Shown: positions 44,522-49,151, counted from the first letter of the stretch. The stretch: 64,000 nucleotides of DNA from Misgurnus anguillicaudatus (GCF_027580225.2 NC_073354.2:32838501-32902500), one strand, 5' to 3'. The notes: generated from the sequence alone by a model not told the origin. Translations and numbers: made by a program.

Positions 44522-46098
44522 GGCTGGGCATAGATTAATCTAGATTAATCTCATACAAAATAAAAGTAATTTTTTGCATAATATATGAGTTTGTGCTGTG
44601 TGTAAATATTATGTATATTTAAACACACACACATACACATATATACATTTAAGAAATGTTTTATTTAAATATAGTTTTTTTATTTATATATAATTTCGAA
44701 TATATAAAAATATAAATAAATATTTATACACATGTAAATGTTTCTTAAATACATACATGAATGTGTGGGTATTTATATATACATAATAATTACACACAGC
44801 ACAAACTCATATGTTTTGCAAAAAATTACTTTTATTTTGTATGAGATTAATCTAGATTAATCTATGCCCAGCTCTAATATATATATATAGACACACACAC
44901 ACACACACGCACACACACACACACACACACATATATACAAATTTTTTTTTTTTGCTAATGCATGAGCTAAGTGCTTGTTTTTTTATTCTAGGGTAACCAA
45001 CACCAATTACACCACAGACGCAGTACTTAACCATAGTGCCCAAGCATTGGCTGTAAATAAAACGTCCTCCATATCCTTACCCTAAACCAAAAAGCTTTCG
45101 GACACTCCTCTTCTGCCTTTTCTTATATTTTTGTGCATTTTGTTGCTTAACATGTTGATATTTTTTAAACACAATGTTGTCCGTCCCATAGCCGACAGAT
45201 CTGGAGCCGTAAGTCAATTTAAATTCCAAATAGTCTCGGGTCTCTAATGCGGTTTGGTCGCGTGCCAAACCCTGCGACCCACCCCACGACCACATCCCTT
45301 TCTTTTAAGGTTTCAGTAAAGGGCTCAGTGCACTGTAAAACTCAAACAGGGTTTCTTTAAAATGTGTTTTTATGTAATATACATGTGACATGTTAAAAAA
45401 ATCCAACCTAAGTTCATTGCAAAGGCAGATTTTTAATGAATGGTGCAGTGGGATATCAGTTTATCTATTCTTCAATGCCAAGGTTATGAGTTTGATTCCC
45501 AGGGAATGTACATGCATAAATGTTTAACTTAAATGCACTGTAAGGTACTTTGGTTAGATCTTTATTGTTACATAAATGTTGAAACCTGTTTTCCCAGTGA
45601 AATTTTACATCAAGATTTGGCTGGGTGGTGAGAAATGTTTTTGTGTAAATCCCTGCCTTACTCGTAAGCGTTCATAAAGGAGAGTCTATTGCACAGTGGC
45701 TCTCTGTGGGAAGCTCTTCTCTCTCAGACTCGTTCTGTGCGTAAGCGAGTCCGCTGAGGCCTAACATGCTCTGGAGCAGACGCATGTGGCTTTCATTCTT
45801 GATTCGTCTCCAGCGCCCGCCGTTTCTCTCTGCGGTCGCCTGTTCTCTGAGAACCAGCAGCGGTAGAACCTCCCTAATTCCCCATCACCCCCTTCTTTGC
45901 GCTCAGTTTGCTTCATGAACGAGCACCAGACGCAGCTCACACAAACTGCGAAAACTTGCGCAGGCAGTTCAGGAATTGTTTTTCTTCCGAGTAAACTCAC
46001 CTGTCTTTTCTCCACAGCCAATGCGGAAGGAACCAGAAGTTGTGACTGTGACTTTGAAGAAACACAATGGAATGGGCCTCAGTATTGTGGCAGCCAAG
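5454..46098 (+). CDS. afdn: afadin (afdn), internal part, 22 exons
   Basis: Twenty-two exons splice into one open frame of 969 codons, and every intron has GT-AG ends and matching phase. The order is RA1, Lys-rich linker, RA2, FHA, linker, DIL, PDZ start, which is the order of vertebrate afadin, and stretches such as VSMMEGVIQ, LCSHYWGAI and EDGYSCDVVRN match it. In the family, afadin is a cytoplasmic adherens-junction scaffold: RA domains bind Rap1/Ras-GTP, the PDZ domain binds nectin tails and the C-terminus binds F-actin. The N-terminal exon and everything after the first PDZ strands are outside the window. Exon lengths sum to a multiple of three with no frameshift or stop, so the gene looks functional. 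Many fish have two afdn paralogues and I cannot say which this is. Confidence 0.97.
5973..7235 (+). mobile_element. 1.26-kb DNA element, inverted partner at 58981-60117
   Basis: The left end TATAGGGGTGCCTGGGGC and the reversed right end TATAGGGAAGAGCGGGAC are similar. Flanks AATTTATG and GATTTATA agree at 6 of 8 sites, both differences being transitions, which suits an old hAT-type duplication. A copy of the whole element lies at 58,981-60,117 in opposite orientation. No transposase frame is present. Confidence 0.65.
6166..6366. mobile_element. 201-bp MITE nested in the 5973 element
   Basis: CACTGAAAAAAATTGCAGTA and TCTACAGAATTTTTTTACAGTG are its inverted ends, with inner inverted motifs (GCCAGTAATTTACTGTAGA, CTACAGTAAGTTACTGGC). 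The partner element near 59,920 lacks it, so it arrived later. Confidence 0.7.
7422..7534 (+). CDS. afdn: afdn exon 2: RA1, second part
   Basis: It encodes about 38 residues, including KLDLDEKPLVVQLNWNKDD and EGRFVLKNEND, the end of the first Ras-association domain. It enters in phase 1 and leaves in phase 0 at AAA|GTGAGC. The acceptor reads ACAGAAG, a tandem NAG site, so the exon can begin at 7422 (SGEERK) or 7425 (SGERK). The mammalian protein as I remember it has the shorter form. Confidence 0.95.
8022..8067. repeat. (CT)n microsatellite
   Basis: Twenty-three uninterrupted CT units in intron 2. Confidence 0.95.
8393..8966. mobile_element. TTAA-type MITE, AGGGCACATATT ends
   Basis: AAGGGCACATATTGTGC at 8393 and ATAATATGTGCCCTT at the right are inverted. 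TTAA follows the right end (8967-8970) and TTGA, a decayed TTAA, precedes the left. Related copies lie at 19195-19673 and from 57193. Confidence 0.65.
9127..9287 (+). CDS. afdn: afdn exon 3: basic linker after RA1
   Basis: It encodes about 54 residues with GVIQNFKRTLSKKEKKKEKK followed by REKEAFARIPDGDEPV. The run of Lys and Glu is the charged linker between the two RA domains of afadin, probably helical and solvent-exposed. It starts in phase 0 after CAACAG and ends in phase 2 at GTGAGC. The second half is less like the mammalian sequence than the first. Confidence 0.95.
10186..10819 (+). mobile_element. composite CAGGGTTCCCAC element, copy 1
   Basis: Inverted ends CAGGGTTCCCACGGGTCC and TGGGAACCCTG. 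Inside lies the motif GGTTACGTATGTAACTGTTG, then the hairpin GTTCCCTGAGAAGGGAAC. About 75 bp present in copies 2-4 are missing at 10,676, just before CGAAAGGGAACTGTAAC. The open frame it contains is a product of the repeat, not a gene. Confidence 0.75.
11479..11639 (+). CDS. afdn: afdn exon 4: conserved linker before RA2
   Basis: It encodes SRLAAEVYKDMPETSFTRTI, then SNPEVVMKRRRQQKLEKRM and QEFRSGDGRPDSG. This segment is nearly identical to mammalian afadin. It enters in phase 2 after TTAACAG and leaves in phase 1 at a somewhat weak donor, GTCTGT. The RRRQQKLEKRM stretch is strongly basic. Confidence 0.96.
12801..13655. mobile_element. hAT-like element, ends AGAGGTGTGACGAGA
   Basis: AGAGGTGTGACGAGACA at 12801 and CTTGTCGCATCCCT near 13,650 are roughly inverted, and TATAG occurs on both sides. 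The interior is AT-rich and may hold a second insertion near 13,130-13,490. Boundaries are approximate. Confidence 0.45.
13860..14017 (+). CDS. afdn: afdn exon 5: RA2, first part
   Basis: It encodes GTLRIYADSLKPNIPYKTIL followed by LSTTDMADFAVAEALEKYGL and ENPRDYCIAQ, the first strands and helix of Ras-association domain 2. It enters in phase 1 after TGTTAG and ends in phase 0 at CAG|GTTTGA. Confidence 0.96.
14185..14262 (+). pseudogene. THAP-type zinc-finger start, 25 codons
   Basis: ATG opens MSVFCASYGCNNRCSID then TRSHGVTF before TAA. C-x4-C after a short start and the GVTF motif match the N-terminus of THAP DNA-binding domains. The second zinc-ligand pair is missing. It is probably a relic of a transposase with a THAP domain captured in an intronic repeat (14,096-14,560). 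Confidence 0.5.
14263..15517. other. intron 5, right part
   Basis: The part up to about 14,560 looks repeat-derived (ATCCAAGATGGCGG-type motifs on both strands). From 14,560 to 15,517 I see no repeat end, gene or RNA that I can name. Confidence 0.4.
15518..15611 (+). CDS. afdn: afdn exon 6: RA2, middle
   Basis: It encodes VIHVNDKPVKETILDDNDCP then LQILRDWTSDK, preceded by TTTGCAG and followed by GTTTGA, phase 0 to phase 1. Compared with the mammalian sequence as I remember it, the loop before the ILDD motif is several residues shorter and differs in sequence, while the DD-CPLQI core is kept. The loop may differ between paralogues. Confidence 0.94.
15905..16042 (+). CDS. afdn: afdn exon 7: RA2 end and linker
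   Basis: It encodes EALVFQLKKRPPD, then a basic Gly/Pro-rich loop (NVPRKGRKIDNRMGPQPGS) and IPPEKLPYLVELSPG. The first part is the last strand of RA2 and the last part is a conserved afadin motif. It is phase 1 to phase 1, with acceptor TTTTCAG and donor GTGACA. Confidence 0.95.
16885..17022 (+). pseudogene. THAP domain fragment, left arm
   Basis: Forty-five codons: MPKSCCVTICTANKPKN, PERSFYKLSSRKTQTLRR, then IKWIADYISP and TAG. M-P-x-x-C-x4-C near the start and a Trp about 28 residues after the second Cys fit a THAP zinc finger. The C-x2-H pair that completes the fold is absent. Confidence 0.6.
17348..17443 (-). pseudogene. THAP domain fragment, right arm
   Basis: The mirror of the left-arm fragment: 31 codons with the same MPKSCCVTICTANKPKN start. 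It diverges after PE and stops at TAA owing to a small deletion after the RKT codons. It shares the palindrome with the + strand copy. Confidence 0.6.
18235..18385. repeat. imperfect hairpin repeat
   Basis: AATAATTGATGACGGGTCAT and its imperfect inverse near 18,360 bound an inverted pair of AATGCACACC and GGTGTGCATT. The loop is GC-rich (GCGGCACGACGCGAAGCGG). It is probably a MITE end inside the larger block. Confidence 0.5.
19195..19673. mobile_element. TTAA-flanked MITE, 479 bp
   Basis: TTAA (19191-19194), then AGGGCACCTATTATG. At the right, CATAATAGGTGCCCT, then TTAA (19674-19677). TTAA duplication is typical of piggyBac and Kolobok elements. No coding sequence. Confidence 0.8.
20085..20126 (+). 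CDS. afdn: afdn exon 8: 42-nt Tyr-rich exon
   Basis: This short exon encodes GRGSHYAYYYRHHE, the counterpart of the mammalian GRRNHFAYYNYHTYE segment. It is phase 1 on both sides, so skipping it would keep the frame. Acceptor GTCCTAG and donor GTAACA fit. It is isolated by an intron of about 4 kb upstream, which contains a large palindromic transposon, and one of 665 bp downstream. Confidence 0.93.
20792..20886 (+). CDS. afdn: afdn exon 9: start of FHA region
   Basis: It encodes DGSDSRDKPKLYRLQHSVTE and VGSDRSEDGNIQ, the first strands of the forkhead-associated region. It enters in phase 1 after CCTGCAG and ends in phase 0 at CAG|GTGAGG. Confidence 0.96.
20951..21760. mobile_element. TTAA-type element with THAP-like start
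   Basis: TTAA at 20947-20950 precedes AGGGGTGGTTCAATGG. Inside, at 21283-21357, a 24-codon frame begins MARKKCVFGCKEKK, a C-x3-C start resembling a THAP domain. Kolobok transposons combine TTAA targets with THAP domains. The right end is not clear and the limit given is approximate. Confidence 0.5.
21812..22065 (+). CDS. afdn: afdn exon 10: FHA domain core
   Basis: It encodes about 85 residues starting LFGPGILPHHCDLMHADGLV and including GQRISDTTILRSGATVQFGG and THVFKFVDPS. This is the beta-sandwich of the forkhead-associated domain. It enters in phase 0 after ATTATAG and leaves in phase 2 at GTGAGT. The last residues (SMSMRDMGPMMKDRHKSG) begin the variable linker. Confidence 0.96.
22309..22560. 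mobile_element. TTAA-type MITE, AGGGATAGTTCACCC end
   Basis: TTAA (22305-22308) precedes AGGGATAGTTCACCCAAAA, the same end as at 27736 and a close match at 44291. Only the left end is clear. Confidence 0.6.
22585..23323 (+). mobile_element. DNA element, inverted partner at 46206-46992
   Basis: Ends TGGCGCTTTTTCATTGCATA and GCAATGGAAAAGTGCCA are inverted. The interior shares GTGGTCAATTTTAAT-type and TTTATTTCTCAGTC-type motifs with the reverse-oriented copy at 46,206. No transposase. Confidence 0.7.
23526..23542. promoter_or_regulatory. X-box-like palindrome CTGCCATGGCAAC
   Basis: GCTGCCATGGCAACAGC is a nearly symmetric site that resembles the RFX-factor X-box (GTNRCC-N-RGYAAC). It lies in a 500-bp repeat-poor stretch of intron 10. 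Function is inference. Confidence 0.3.
23998..24277. mobile_element. palindromic MITE, ATGTGACCCTGGACC ends
   Basis: TATGTGACCCTGGACCACAA at 23998 and GTTGTCCAGTGTCACATA near 24,260 are inverted and lead inward to ACCAGTCGTAAG and TATGACTGGT. A second, less complete copy starts at 30811. Confidence 0.7.
24378..24690. mobile_element. foldback MITE with TAGTCGCGACTA ends
   Basis: Both ends contain the perfect palindrome TTAGTCGCGACTAA. Inward, AGAATAAAAGTTTTTGTTTA faces its reverse at the other side. Almost the whole 313 bp could fold into a hairpin. It resembles the palindromic MITEs described from fish (Angel-type), but I cannot confirm the family. Confidence 0.75.
24717..25014. mobile_element. 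foldback MITE, AGTGCTGGGCAAA ends, copy 1
   Basis: AGTGCTGGGCAAAAATTAAT faces CAATCTTTGCCCAGCACT. Inside each end is ATCGCATACAAAATAAAAGT or a decayed inverse. It follows the preceding foldback by about 27 bp. Confidence 0.75.
26500..27731. mobile_element. TTAA-flanked element with long inverted repeats
   Basis: TTAA (26496-26499), then AGGGACACTCC. At the right, GGAGTGTCCCT, then TTAA (27732-27735). The arms run about 200 bp and contain TTAGCATAGCTTAGCATAATCC and its inverse. A hAT copy is nested at 26776-27216. A related element without a right end begins at 50553. Confidence 0.8.
26776..27216. mobile_element. hAT MITE, 441 bp, perfect 8-bp duplication
   Basis: TAGGGCTGTAACGAT and ATCGTTACAGCCCTA are its ends, and GTTGCGAT stands on both sides (26768-26775 and 27217-27224). 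The interior motif GCACGAGAGCGCCCTCTGGC recurs in the element at 33072. Non-coding. Confidence 0.88.
27736..27965. mobile_element. TTAA-type MITE sharing TTAA with its neighbour
   Basis: It begins AGGGATAGTTTACTCAAAAA directly after the TTAA that ends the previous element. Internal inverted halves GAGGAATGTTTGAAACCAAA and its inverse are present. The right limit is approximate. Confidence 0.6.
28461..28530 (+). CDS. afdn: afdn exon 11: linker VPETTFDLHGDIHSG
   Basis: It encodes GSVPETTFDLHGDIHSGSAI then PTSK, the counterpart of mammalian GIVQETTFDLGGDIHSG. It enters in phase 2 and ends in phase 0 at AAG|GTGTCA. The acceptor is another tandem NAG (CACAGAAG): using the second site removes one Ser. 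It lies 6.4 kb after exon 10, downstream of many transposon copies. Confidence 0.93.
28612..28718 (+). CDS. afdn: afdn exon 12: linker ERGLVKPMIRGEQQ
   Basis: It encodes SSGKLEMERSGNGSERGLVK and PMIRGEQQDFNRQDGR, matching the afadin ERGMVKPMIR motif. Phase 0 to phase 2. The donor I chose, AAG|GTCCCA, is weak but gives an exact frame join (AG|G TCC CAG) to exon 13. A better-looking donor at 28746 (GAAAG|GTAGGA) would extend the exon through an in-frame TGA at 28738-28740. Confidence 0.9.
29107..29162 (+). CDS. afdn: afdn exon 13: linker SQDGPELTLPASIEF
   Basis: This short exon encodes SQDGPELTLPASIEFRDN, conserved in afadin just before the DIL region. It starts after CCCCGCAG with one nucleotide completing an Arg codon and ends in phase 1 at GTGAGT. 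Its first 8 nt, GTCCCAGG, also stand at the exon 12 donor. Confidence 0.93.
29390..30088 (+). mobile_element. composite CAGGGTTCCCAC element, copy 2
   Basis: Ends are decayed, but the interior (GTTACATATGTAACCTTTGT, AGAAGGGAACGAGACACTGC, GACGCAGCGCGAGTTCCCTC) is the same as in copies 1, 3 and 4. Located in intron 13. Confidence 0.7.
30811..31015. mobile_element. partial MITE, ATGTGACCCTAGACC end
   Basis: AATGTGACCCTAGACCTCAA matches the end of the element at 23998. The right end has been lost. The stretch 30,090-30,810 before it is AT-rich with nothing else recognised. Confidence 0.55.
31115..31345. mobile_element. TTAA-flanked MITE, 231 bp
   Basis: TTAA (31111-31114), then AGGCAGGGTGCACGATC. 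At the right, ATTGTGCACCCCGCCT, then TTAA (31346-31349). It ends only 80 bp before exon 14. Confidence 0.8.
31430..31635 (+). CDS. afdn: afdn exon 14: start of DIL region
   Basis: It encodes SEDAFLSAIINYTNSSTVHF, KLSPTYVLYMTCRYVMSSQY and then RPDISPSERTHKVIAIVNKM plus VSMMEGVIQ. This is the helical start of the dilute region shared with class V myosins. It enters in phase 1 after TTCTGCAG and ends in phase 0 at CAG|GTGGGT. Confidence 0.96.
32189..32550. mobile_element. MITE, GGGTTCACACCAGACGCGG end
   Basis: GCAGGGTTCACACCAGACGC and CTGGTGTGAATGCACCA are inverted. Interior CpG-rich motifs (CGCGAATTTCCGCATGAAT, CACGCGTGAATGAAGCG) face one another. A related end, CGTCTGGTGTGAATGCACG, recurs near 33,860. 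Confidence 0.6.
32600..33870. mobile_element. block of CpG-rich MITEs interrupted by a hAT copy
   Basis: GGGGCATACACACTGCGAAT to GTTTGGTGTGTACATAGC (32,600-32,870) is one unit, matched by pieces at 54,530-54,600 and 55,826-56,010. From 32,880 to 33,870 a second unit resembles 32189-32550 and is split by the hAT element at 33072. No gene. Confidence 0.5.
33072..33474. mobile_element. hAT MITE, 403 bp
   Basis: Ends TAGGGGTGCCCCGAT and TATATTGGTGCACCCCTA. Flanks ATACACAG and ATATACAG differ at one site, an 8-bp hAT duplication. Shares GCACGAGAGCGCCCTCTGGC with the element at 26776. Confidence 0.8.
34155..34175 (+). CDS. afdn: afdn candidate 21-nt microexon (EIAEGDQ)
   Basis: Twenty-one nucleotides encode EIAEGDQ in phase 0 on both sides. 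They are preceded by a long C/T-rich tract ending in CTACAG and followed by GTAGGA. They lie between exons 14 and 16, whose own junction (VIQ|KQKNIAG) is also phase 0, so the exon can be included or skipped without frame change. It would insert two acidic residues near a helix boundary of the DIL region. The constitutive mammalian protein, as I remember it, lacks an insert here. The call rests on splice signals and phase only. Confidence 0.6.
34994..35139 (+). CDS. afdn: afdn exon 16: DIL region
   Basis: It encodes KQKNIAGALAFWMANASELL, NFIKQDKDLSRITLDAQDVL and AHLVQMAFK, almost identical to mammalian afadin. Phase 0 to phase 2, donor AA|GTAAGT. The acceptor reads ACAG|AAG|CAG|AAA, three NAG triplets in a row, so the first one or two residues may vary. 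Confidence 0.96.
35436..35925. mobile_element. hAT-like MITE, 490 bp
   Basis: TAGAGGTTTTCGCGGGTCC and the reversed right end AAAAGGTCTTCACGGGTCC pair well. Flanks GCACAAAC and GCGCAAAT agree at 6 of 8 sites with two transitions. Intron 16. Confidence 0.6.
36761..38584. mobile_element. TTAA-flanked palindromic element with nested insertion
   Basis: TTAA (36757-36760), then AGGAACACACTCGGATTTTG. At the right, AAATCTGGGTGTGTTCCT, then TTAA (38585-38588). The arms include GAGACAGCGATCTTTTAACA and TGTTAAAAGATCGCTGTGTC. Removing the nested element at 36914-38121 leaves a foldback of about 600 bp. Confidence 0.85.
36914..38121. mobile_element. 1.2-kb element with 6-bp duplication ATACAT
   Basis: Ends CAGGGGTGCAAACTTGTCAC and GAGTTTGCACCCCTG are inverted, and ATACAT lies on both sides (36908-36913, 38122-38127). 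It inserted into an arm of the TTAA palindrome. No transposase frame is visible. Confidence 0.75.
38590..40015. other. intron 16, right part
   Basis: No repeat ends I can pair were found except possible fragments near 39,000-39,130. A GC-rich piece (39,160-39,400) with many CCGCCG motifs has no coding signal in a splice-compatible frame. Confidence 0.35.
40016..40110 (+). CDS. afdn: afdn exon 17: DIL region
   Basis: It encodes YLVHCLQSDLNNYMLAFLED followed by PDEQDPQRPKI, phase 2 to phase 1, with acceptor TCCTGCAG and donor GTGAGT. The acidic loop (EDPDEQDPQ) differs from the mammalian sequence and the rest is conserved. Confidence 0.95.
40254..40532. mobile_element. hAT MITE, 279 bp, perfect 8-bp duplication
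   Basis: CAGTGGTTCCCAAACTTTTT and AGTTTGAAAACCACTG are its ends, and GTCTGTTA flanks both sides (40246-40253, 40533-40540). The ends resemble Charlie-type hAT elements of other vertebrates. Related copies: 3960-4062 and the host at 43212-44183. Confidence 0.9.
40600..40808. mobile_element. MITE near exon 18
   Basis: CCCAAACTCGGTCCTGGATG and AGGACCCAGCTTGGGCATCC are inverted, followed inward by GTCCTGCAGAGTTTAGCT and AGCTAAACTCTACAGGAC. It ends about 30 bp before exon 18. Confidence 0.65.
40841..41106 (+). CDS. afdn: afdn exon 18: DIL core
   Basis: It encodes EDVLHTLTGAMSLLRRCRVN, AALTIQLFSQLFHFINMWLF and LCSHYWGAILRQQLSHIEAW to ADCHLSRIVQ. This is the most conserved part of the dilute fold (FHFIN and CSHYWG motifs). 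It enters in phase 1 after TGTCACAG and ends in phase 0 at CAG|GTAATA. Confidence 0.97.
41198..41341 (+). CDS. afdn: afdn exon 19: DIL end
   Basis: It encodes ATTLLTMDKYSMQDVPNINN, TCFKLNSLQLNALLCNYHCA and PDEPYIPP. It is phase 0 on both sides, only 91 bp after exon 18. A composite transposon begins 35 bp after the donor GTGAGT. Confidence 0.96.
41376..42053 (+). mobile_element. composite CAGGGTTCCCAC element, copy 3
   Basis: The left end is intact, starting 34 bp after exon 19. The right end is cut at GGTTATTGGACCTG. The core GTTACATATGTAACTGTTGT, the hairpins and GACGCAGCGTGAGTTCCCTC are present. Confidence 0.78.
42314..42512 (+). CDS. afdn: afdn exon 20: end of DIL region
   Basis: It encodes ELIDHVVAVAENTADELARS, DGREVQLEEDPDLQLPFLLP and EDGYSCDVVRNIPNGFQEFL plus EPLCQR. 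The run is almost unchanged from mammalian afadin. Phase 0 to phase 1, acceptor CCCGCAG, donor GTATGA. Confidence 0.97.
42720..42980. repeat. purine-rich degenerate minisatellite
   Basis: The + strand is almost only A and G with recurring GAGTGACCGAGA and AAAGAGAAAG units of varying length. It fills half of the 531-bp intron between exons 20 and 21. Such strand asymmetry can form triplex DNA, which is inference. Confidence 0.75.
43044..43147 (+). CDS. afdn: afdn exon 21: linker to PDZ
   Basis: It encodes GFCRLTPHPRSPGTWTVYFE and GADCDSHFSADTSEL. The FCRL and RSPGTWT motifs are afadin signatures; the end (SADTSEL) is divergent. It enters in phase 1 after CTCCAG and ends in phase 0 at CTG|GTGAGT. 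Confidence 0.96.
43212..44183. mobile_element. hAT-type host element carrying composite copy 4
   Basis: AGTGGTTCTTAAACTTGGGG at the left and AGTTTGAGAACCACTG at 44183 are inverted ends of the 40254 family. The composite element at 43353-44036 sits within it. Confidence 0.65.
43353..44036 (+). mobile_element. composite CAGGGTTCCCAC element, copy 4
   Basis: Both ends intact: CAGGGTTCCCACGGGTCC and GTGTGGGAACCCTG. TCTATT stands on both sides (43347-43352, 44037-44042), a 6-bp duplication. The core carries GGTTACGTATGTAACTGTTG, GTTCCCTGAGAAGGGAAC and GTTCCCTCGAAAGGGAAC. The best copy for defining the family. Confidence 0.85.
44291..44440. mobile_element. TTAA-flanked MITE, 150 bp
   Basis: TTAA (44287-44290), then AGCGATAGTTCACCCAAAAA. 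At the right, GGAACTAACCCT, then TTAA (44441-44444). A short relative of the elements at 22309 and 27736. Confidence 0.75.
44480..44518. repeat. (AT)n microsatellite
   Basis: About 19 AT units, directly before a foldback MITE. Confidence 0.95.
44520..44876. mobile_element. foldback MITE, GGGCTGGGCATAG ends, copy 2
   Basis: AGGGCTGGGCATAGATTAAT and ATTAATCTATGCCCAGCTCT face each other. Inward, TAGATTAATCTCATACAAAA faces its inverse. Same design as 24717-25014 and 56593-57176. Confidence 0.78.
44890..44930. repeat. (AC)n microsatellite
   Basis: About 20 AC units with one G interruption, following the foldback MITE. Confidence 0.95.
44940..46017. other. intron 21, right part
   Basis: No repeat ends identified. 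From about 45,660 the sequence is more GC-rich and repeat-poor up to exon 22. It may hold regulatory sequence, but nothing specific is seen. Confidence 0.35.
46018..46098 (+). CDS. afdn: afdn exon 22: first strands of PDZ domain
   Basis: It encodes PMRKEPEVVTVTLKKHNGMG then LSIVAAK: strand A, the carboxylate-binding loop (NGMGLSI, the GLGF equivalent) and strand B of the PDZ domain that binds nectin tails. It is 81 nt, phase 0 on both sides, with acceptor TCCACAG and donor GTAAGA. The next exon, expected to start GAGQ, was not found before 64,000, so the following intron is at least 17.9 kb. Confidence 0.96.
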
Positions 46099-46205
46099 GT
46101 AAGAGTTGATTATTTTGTTTTCTTTGCAGCGATGAAAAATGCATAAAATAAGTCTGTGACTTTCTCGCAGTTACTACTAACGTAGCAGTGAGATAAGGAT
46201 CTATT

Positions 46206-46992
46206 GGCGCTTTTCCATTGCATAGTACCCCACAGTTTGGTTTGTTTTGGGTCAGCTTATTTTTGGAAGCTTTCCCCTGGGTTCAGTTCGTAGTACCTGA
46301 TACTTTTTTTTGTAACGTTTCGGTCAGGGTTTCAAGCAACCTGAGCTGATACCAAAACGTGACGTGAAAACACTGTAGATCACTGATTGGAGAGAATCGT
46401 CACTACCAGCATCATCGATATGATGTAAAAGATTCGCTTTACCTTCATGCTAGCTTGTGCTGTCTCGAGTAAACATGTTGTCATCTGTGCTCTGCTGTAA
46501 GTTCCCAAACTCCCTTTTAGTGATGAAAAACATCCACAGGTTGAAAGTTAGAAACACCATAACACACTTTCCAGACTTACAGTTTGTGGCGGCACATTTG
46601 CGACTCGCACGTCCGCATATATGCTTAAATGCAACTTAAATGAGGCTTAGCGTAGCGCGTCGACTGACGCCATGGGTGTTTGTACAGAAACTGTCATGTG
46701 ATACAGAGGTAGTGTTAAACACGATGTGCAAACATCTATTTGTGGTGGCCAATTTTAATTTTGTGCGGACTGAGAAATAAATGAATGTATGGGGATGTAC
46801 AAGGACACTCTCACTTGTATGATATCACAGCAGTAGGCAGCGCAAATATAACGACACGTCTATAATCCCTCCCGCTCTTAAGTGTTACTAAACTCGATGG
46901 AAAAGCTAACTTAGCCAAAGTGAGGTGTGCTGACCCGACCTGACCCAAACCAAACGTGTGGTACTATGCAATGAAAAGTGCCATAACTGGTT
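46206..46992 (-). mobile_element. DNA element, inverted partner of 22585-23323
   Basis: TTGGCGCTTTTCCATTGCAT and TACTATGCAATGAAAAGTGCCA are its ends. Interior marks (GTGGTGGCCAATTTTAATTT, ACTGAGAAATAAATGAATG) occur in reverse at 22,750-22,800. Confidence 0.7.
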
Positions 46993-47104
46993 ACTAAAGG
47001 GGTCCTTCATTATGATTTCACTTTTTTAACTTCAGATAGTGTGCAATGTTGCTGTTTGAGCATAAACCGCATGTGCAAAGTTACAACGCCCAATGTTAAA
47101 TGCA

Positions 47105-47695
47105 AAGGGAAATATTTGAAGAGTTTGGTTTCAAAACGCGATAAACGCCATTTTTGAAAAAAATGAGTTACTGCCAAAATCAGTATTATATCAGGTCAGT
47201 AGTTAAAAGTAAATAATTATTTTTAAGCAAAATCCAATATCCGCGTTGTTATTCTGTCATGTTTTTGCCCTTTTTTCCCAAATTGCGATAAACGCCACTC
47301 CTCCTTTTTTACAGAACGCAATAAATCCATTCCTGAAAATACAGCGCACCAGTCACGCAATGTAAACAAACAATGGCGGCGCGCTGAGTACACGGAGTCC
47401 TAGTTTTCCTCATCTACTTTGTACTTCGTGATCAACAAACAAAACAAAATTATACTTTAGTTGCATTGCTAAACCTGTGATGGTTTTCTGTGACGGGAAA
47501 AAACGTAAGCCATCAACATCTAATAATTTCCGTGAGAGGCACTCGGGTGCTTGTTCTCTAAATCTGCTATGTGAAAGTTTGTAACAGAAAATAGTGGTTT
47601 TCATCTTGTCACTTTCTTGGTATAGAAAAAAGTTTTTACCGAAATTTGTCAAAATGGATTTATTGCGTTTTGGAACCAAACTCTTCATTTGCTTT
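47105..47695. mobile_element. MITE with TTCAAAACGCGATAAACGCC end
   Basis: GAAGAGTTTGGTTTCAAAAC and GTTTTGGAACCAAACTCTTC are inverted ends. The AACGCGATAAACGCCA motif recurs inside. The same style of end bounds the insertion at 54590-55825. The 130-codon reverse frame beginning inside it is not a gene. Confidence 0.68.
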
Positions 47696-47699
47696 ATCA

Positions 47700-49150
47700 T
47701 AAATCGCTTCTCATGAACTACAAATGAACGGCTGGATGGACTACAGTAAGCTTCTTCCTGGTTTGTGACATCACAAACTTTGCTCCCGGGAACGTGCAAC
47801 AAATATTGGGCTGCTTTTTATGTTTTAGCAAGGATGTAAACAAAGAAAAACTCTGTTTAACTTTGTTAGCCAGTTAGCTGGAATGCAAGGTGGACAGATA
47901 ATTACTCAACATGTTTAATCTGAGTGATTTCTTAAGTTATTTACGCCTGCTGGCTGTGTACGAGCGTTGCTTTGTTCTGCTATTTTGAATGGAAGTCAAT
48001 GGAAGGTCTAGTCTGTTTTCCCCCAAAAGTGGGCATGAACCTGTTCAGAGACAATTTATGATGTTGCGCCGGTTGTGCGTATAGTTCTGGCGACAGATAT
48101 TTGGCTACATTCTTTAATAAAGACAAAACTAATGGTGCTATATAGTCAGTAGCAATTCCTGGAGATCCGTAGTCTGTTATCAAATTATACTAATAACAGC
48201 GCATGTACAAAGTATGAGACAACTGCAAAAAAAAAAAAATACCATTCTGAAACGTTTTGTAAGATCAGATTCTGCTTAATTTGATCTGGGCTCAAATTAA
48301 TAAGGCAATATTGACGCCACTGTTTACAATCCACCGAAACGCATCCAACTTCCCGATGGTAAGTGGCCTGATGTTTCCGTACAATGTGCAGTAGGTTGTT
48401 AACGAATCGCAACACATTCGGCCAGCTAACCAATTGAAGCATATTGTGTATTTTTCTGGGAGGGGCTTTGTAGAACCAGGAACTCAACTGCCTGTTTTTG
48501 GGAGAATGGTGGTGTAGAATAAAGGTAAAATATAAGAAAAATAATGTTATTTTTATTAAGCATGAACACATGTATCATTGCACACCATAAACGCAACCAA
48601 ACAGACGGTTTATCACAGTTTTAAGGGAAAAGTCAAGGATGCATTATAACCTTCAAGGCATCTGGTGTTGACGCATAACTTTTTTGATCTGGTAGTGGTT
48701 TAACGCAGTTTAAAAAAAACGTGCAGTACTCTGAGGAGCAAAGTTGGGTAACTGTTGTAGTAAACAGTGAAGGTGTGGTGTATTTTTCGGAAACTCAGTG
48801 TTGTGCAGGTCACAACAGATTATGCTGTTTTCACAACACTAGCTTTCTGTCCAAAAACCAGGATGTGCTTTCAAGACAACATAGACTGATTCGGTCCCAG
48901 ATCTCTCTGTAGACAGGCAGACATTCAAATTCAGAATGTCATAAGCAAATCGGGTGCATGTCCGCATCAGTCAAGCTCAGTGTTAATGTACCTTTATCAG
49001 AAAAGGAAGTAATGTGCCTTCCTTTTTTATAAATGATGTTTTATGTTAATGGAGATACTGTTCAAGTGTTAAATTATTAAGTGTTTTGCATGTTGGTAAA
49101 GCATAAAAAAGGCCAGTTGTGGTTAATGCTTGTACAAATTTGTATTTATA
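47700..49150. other. intron 22, nothing recognised
   Basis: No paired repeat ends, no splice-flanked coding frame and no RNA gene that I recognise. A 128-codon reverse open frame at 48185-48571 has no domain features. Confidence 0.4.
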
Positions 49151-49151
49151 T

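Noticed and set aside
47410..47802. 130-codon reverse open frame
   Set aside because: Overlaps the end of a MITE with inverted ends; no protein features.
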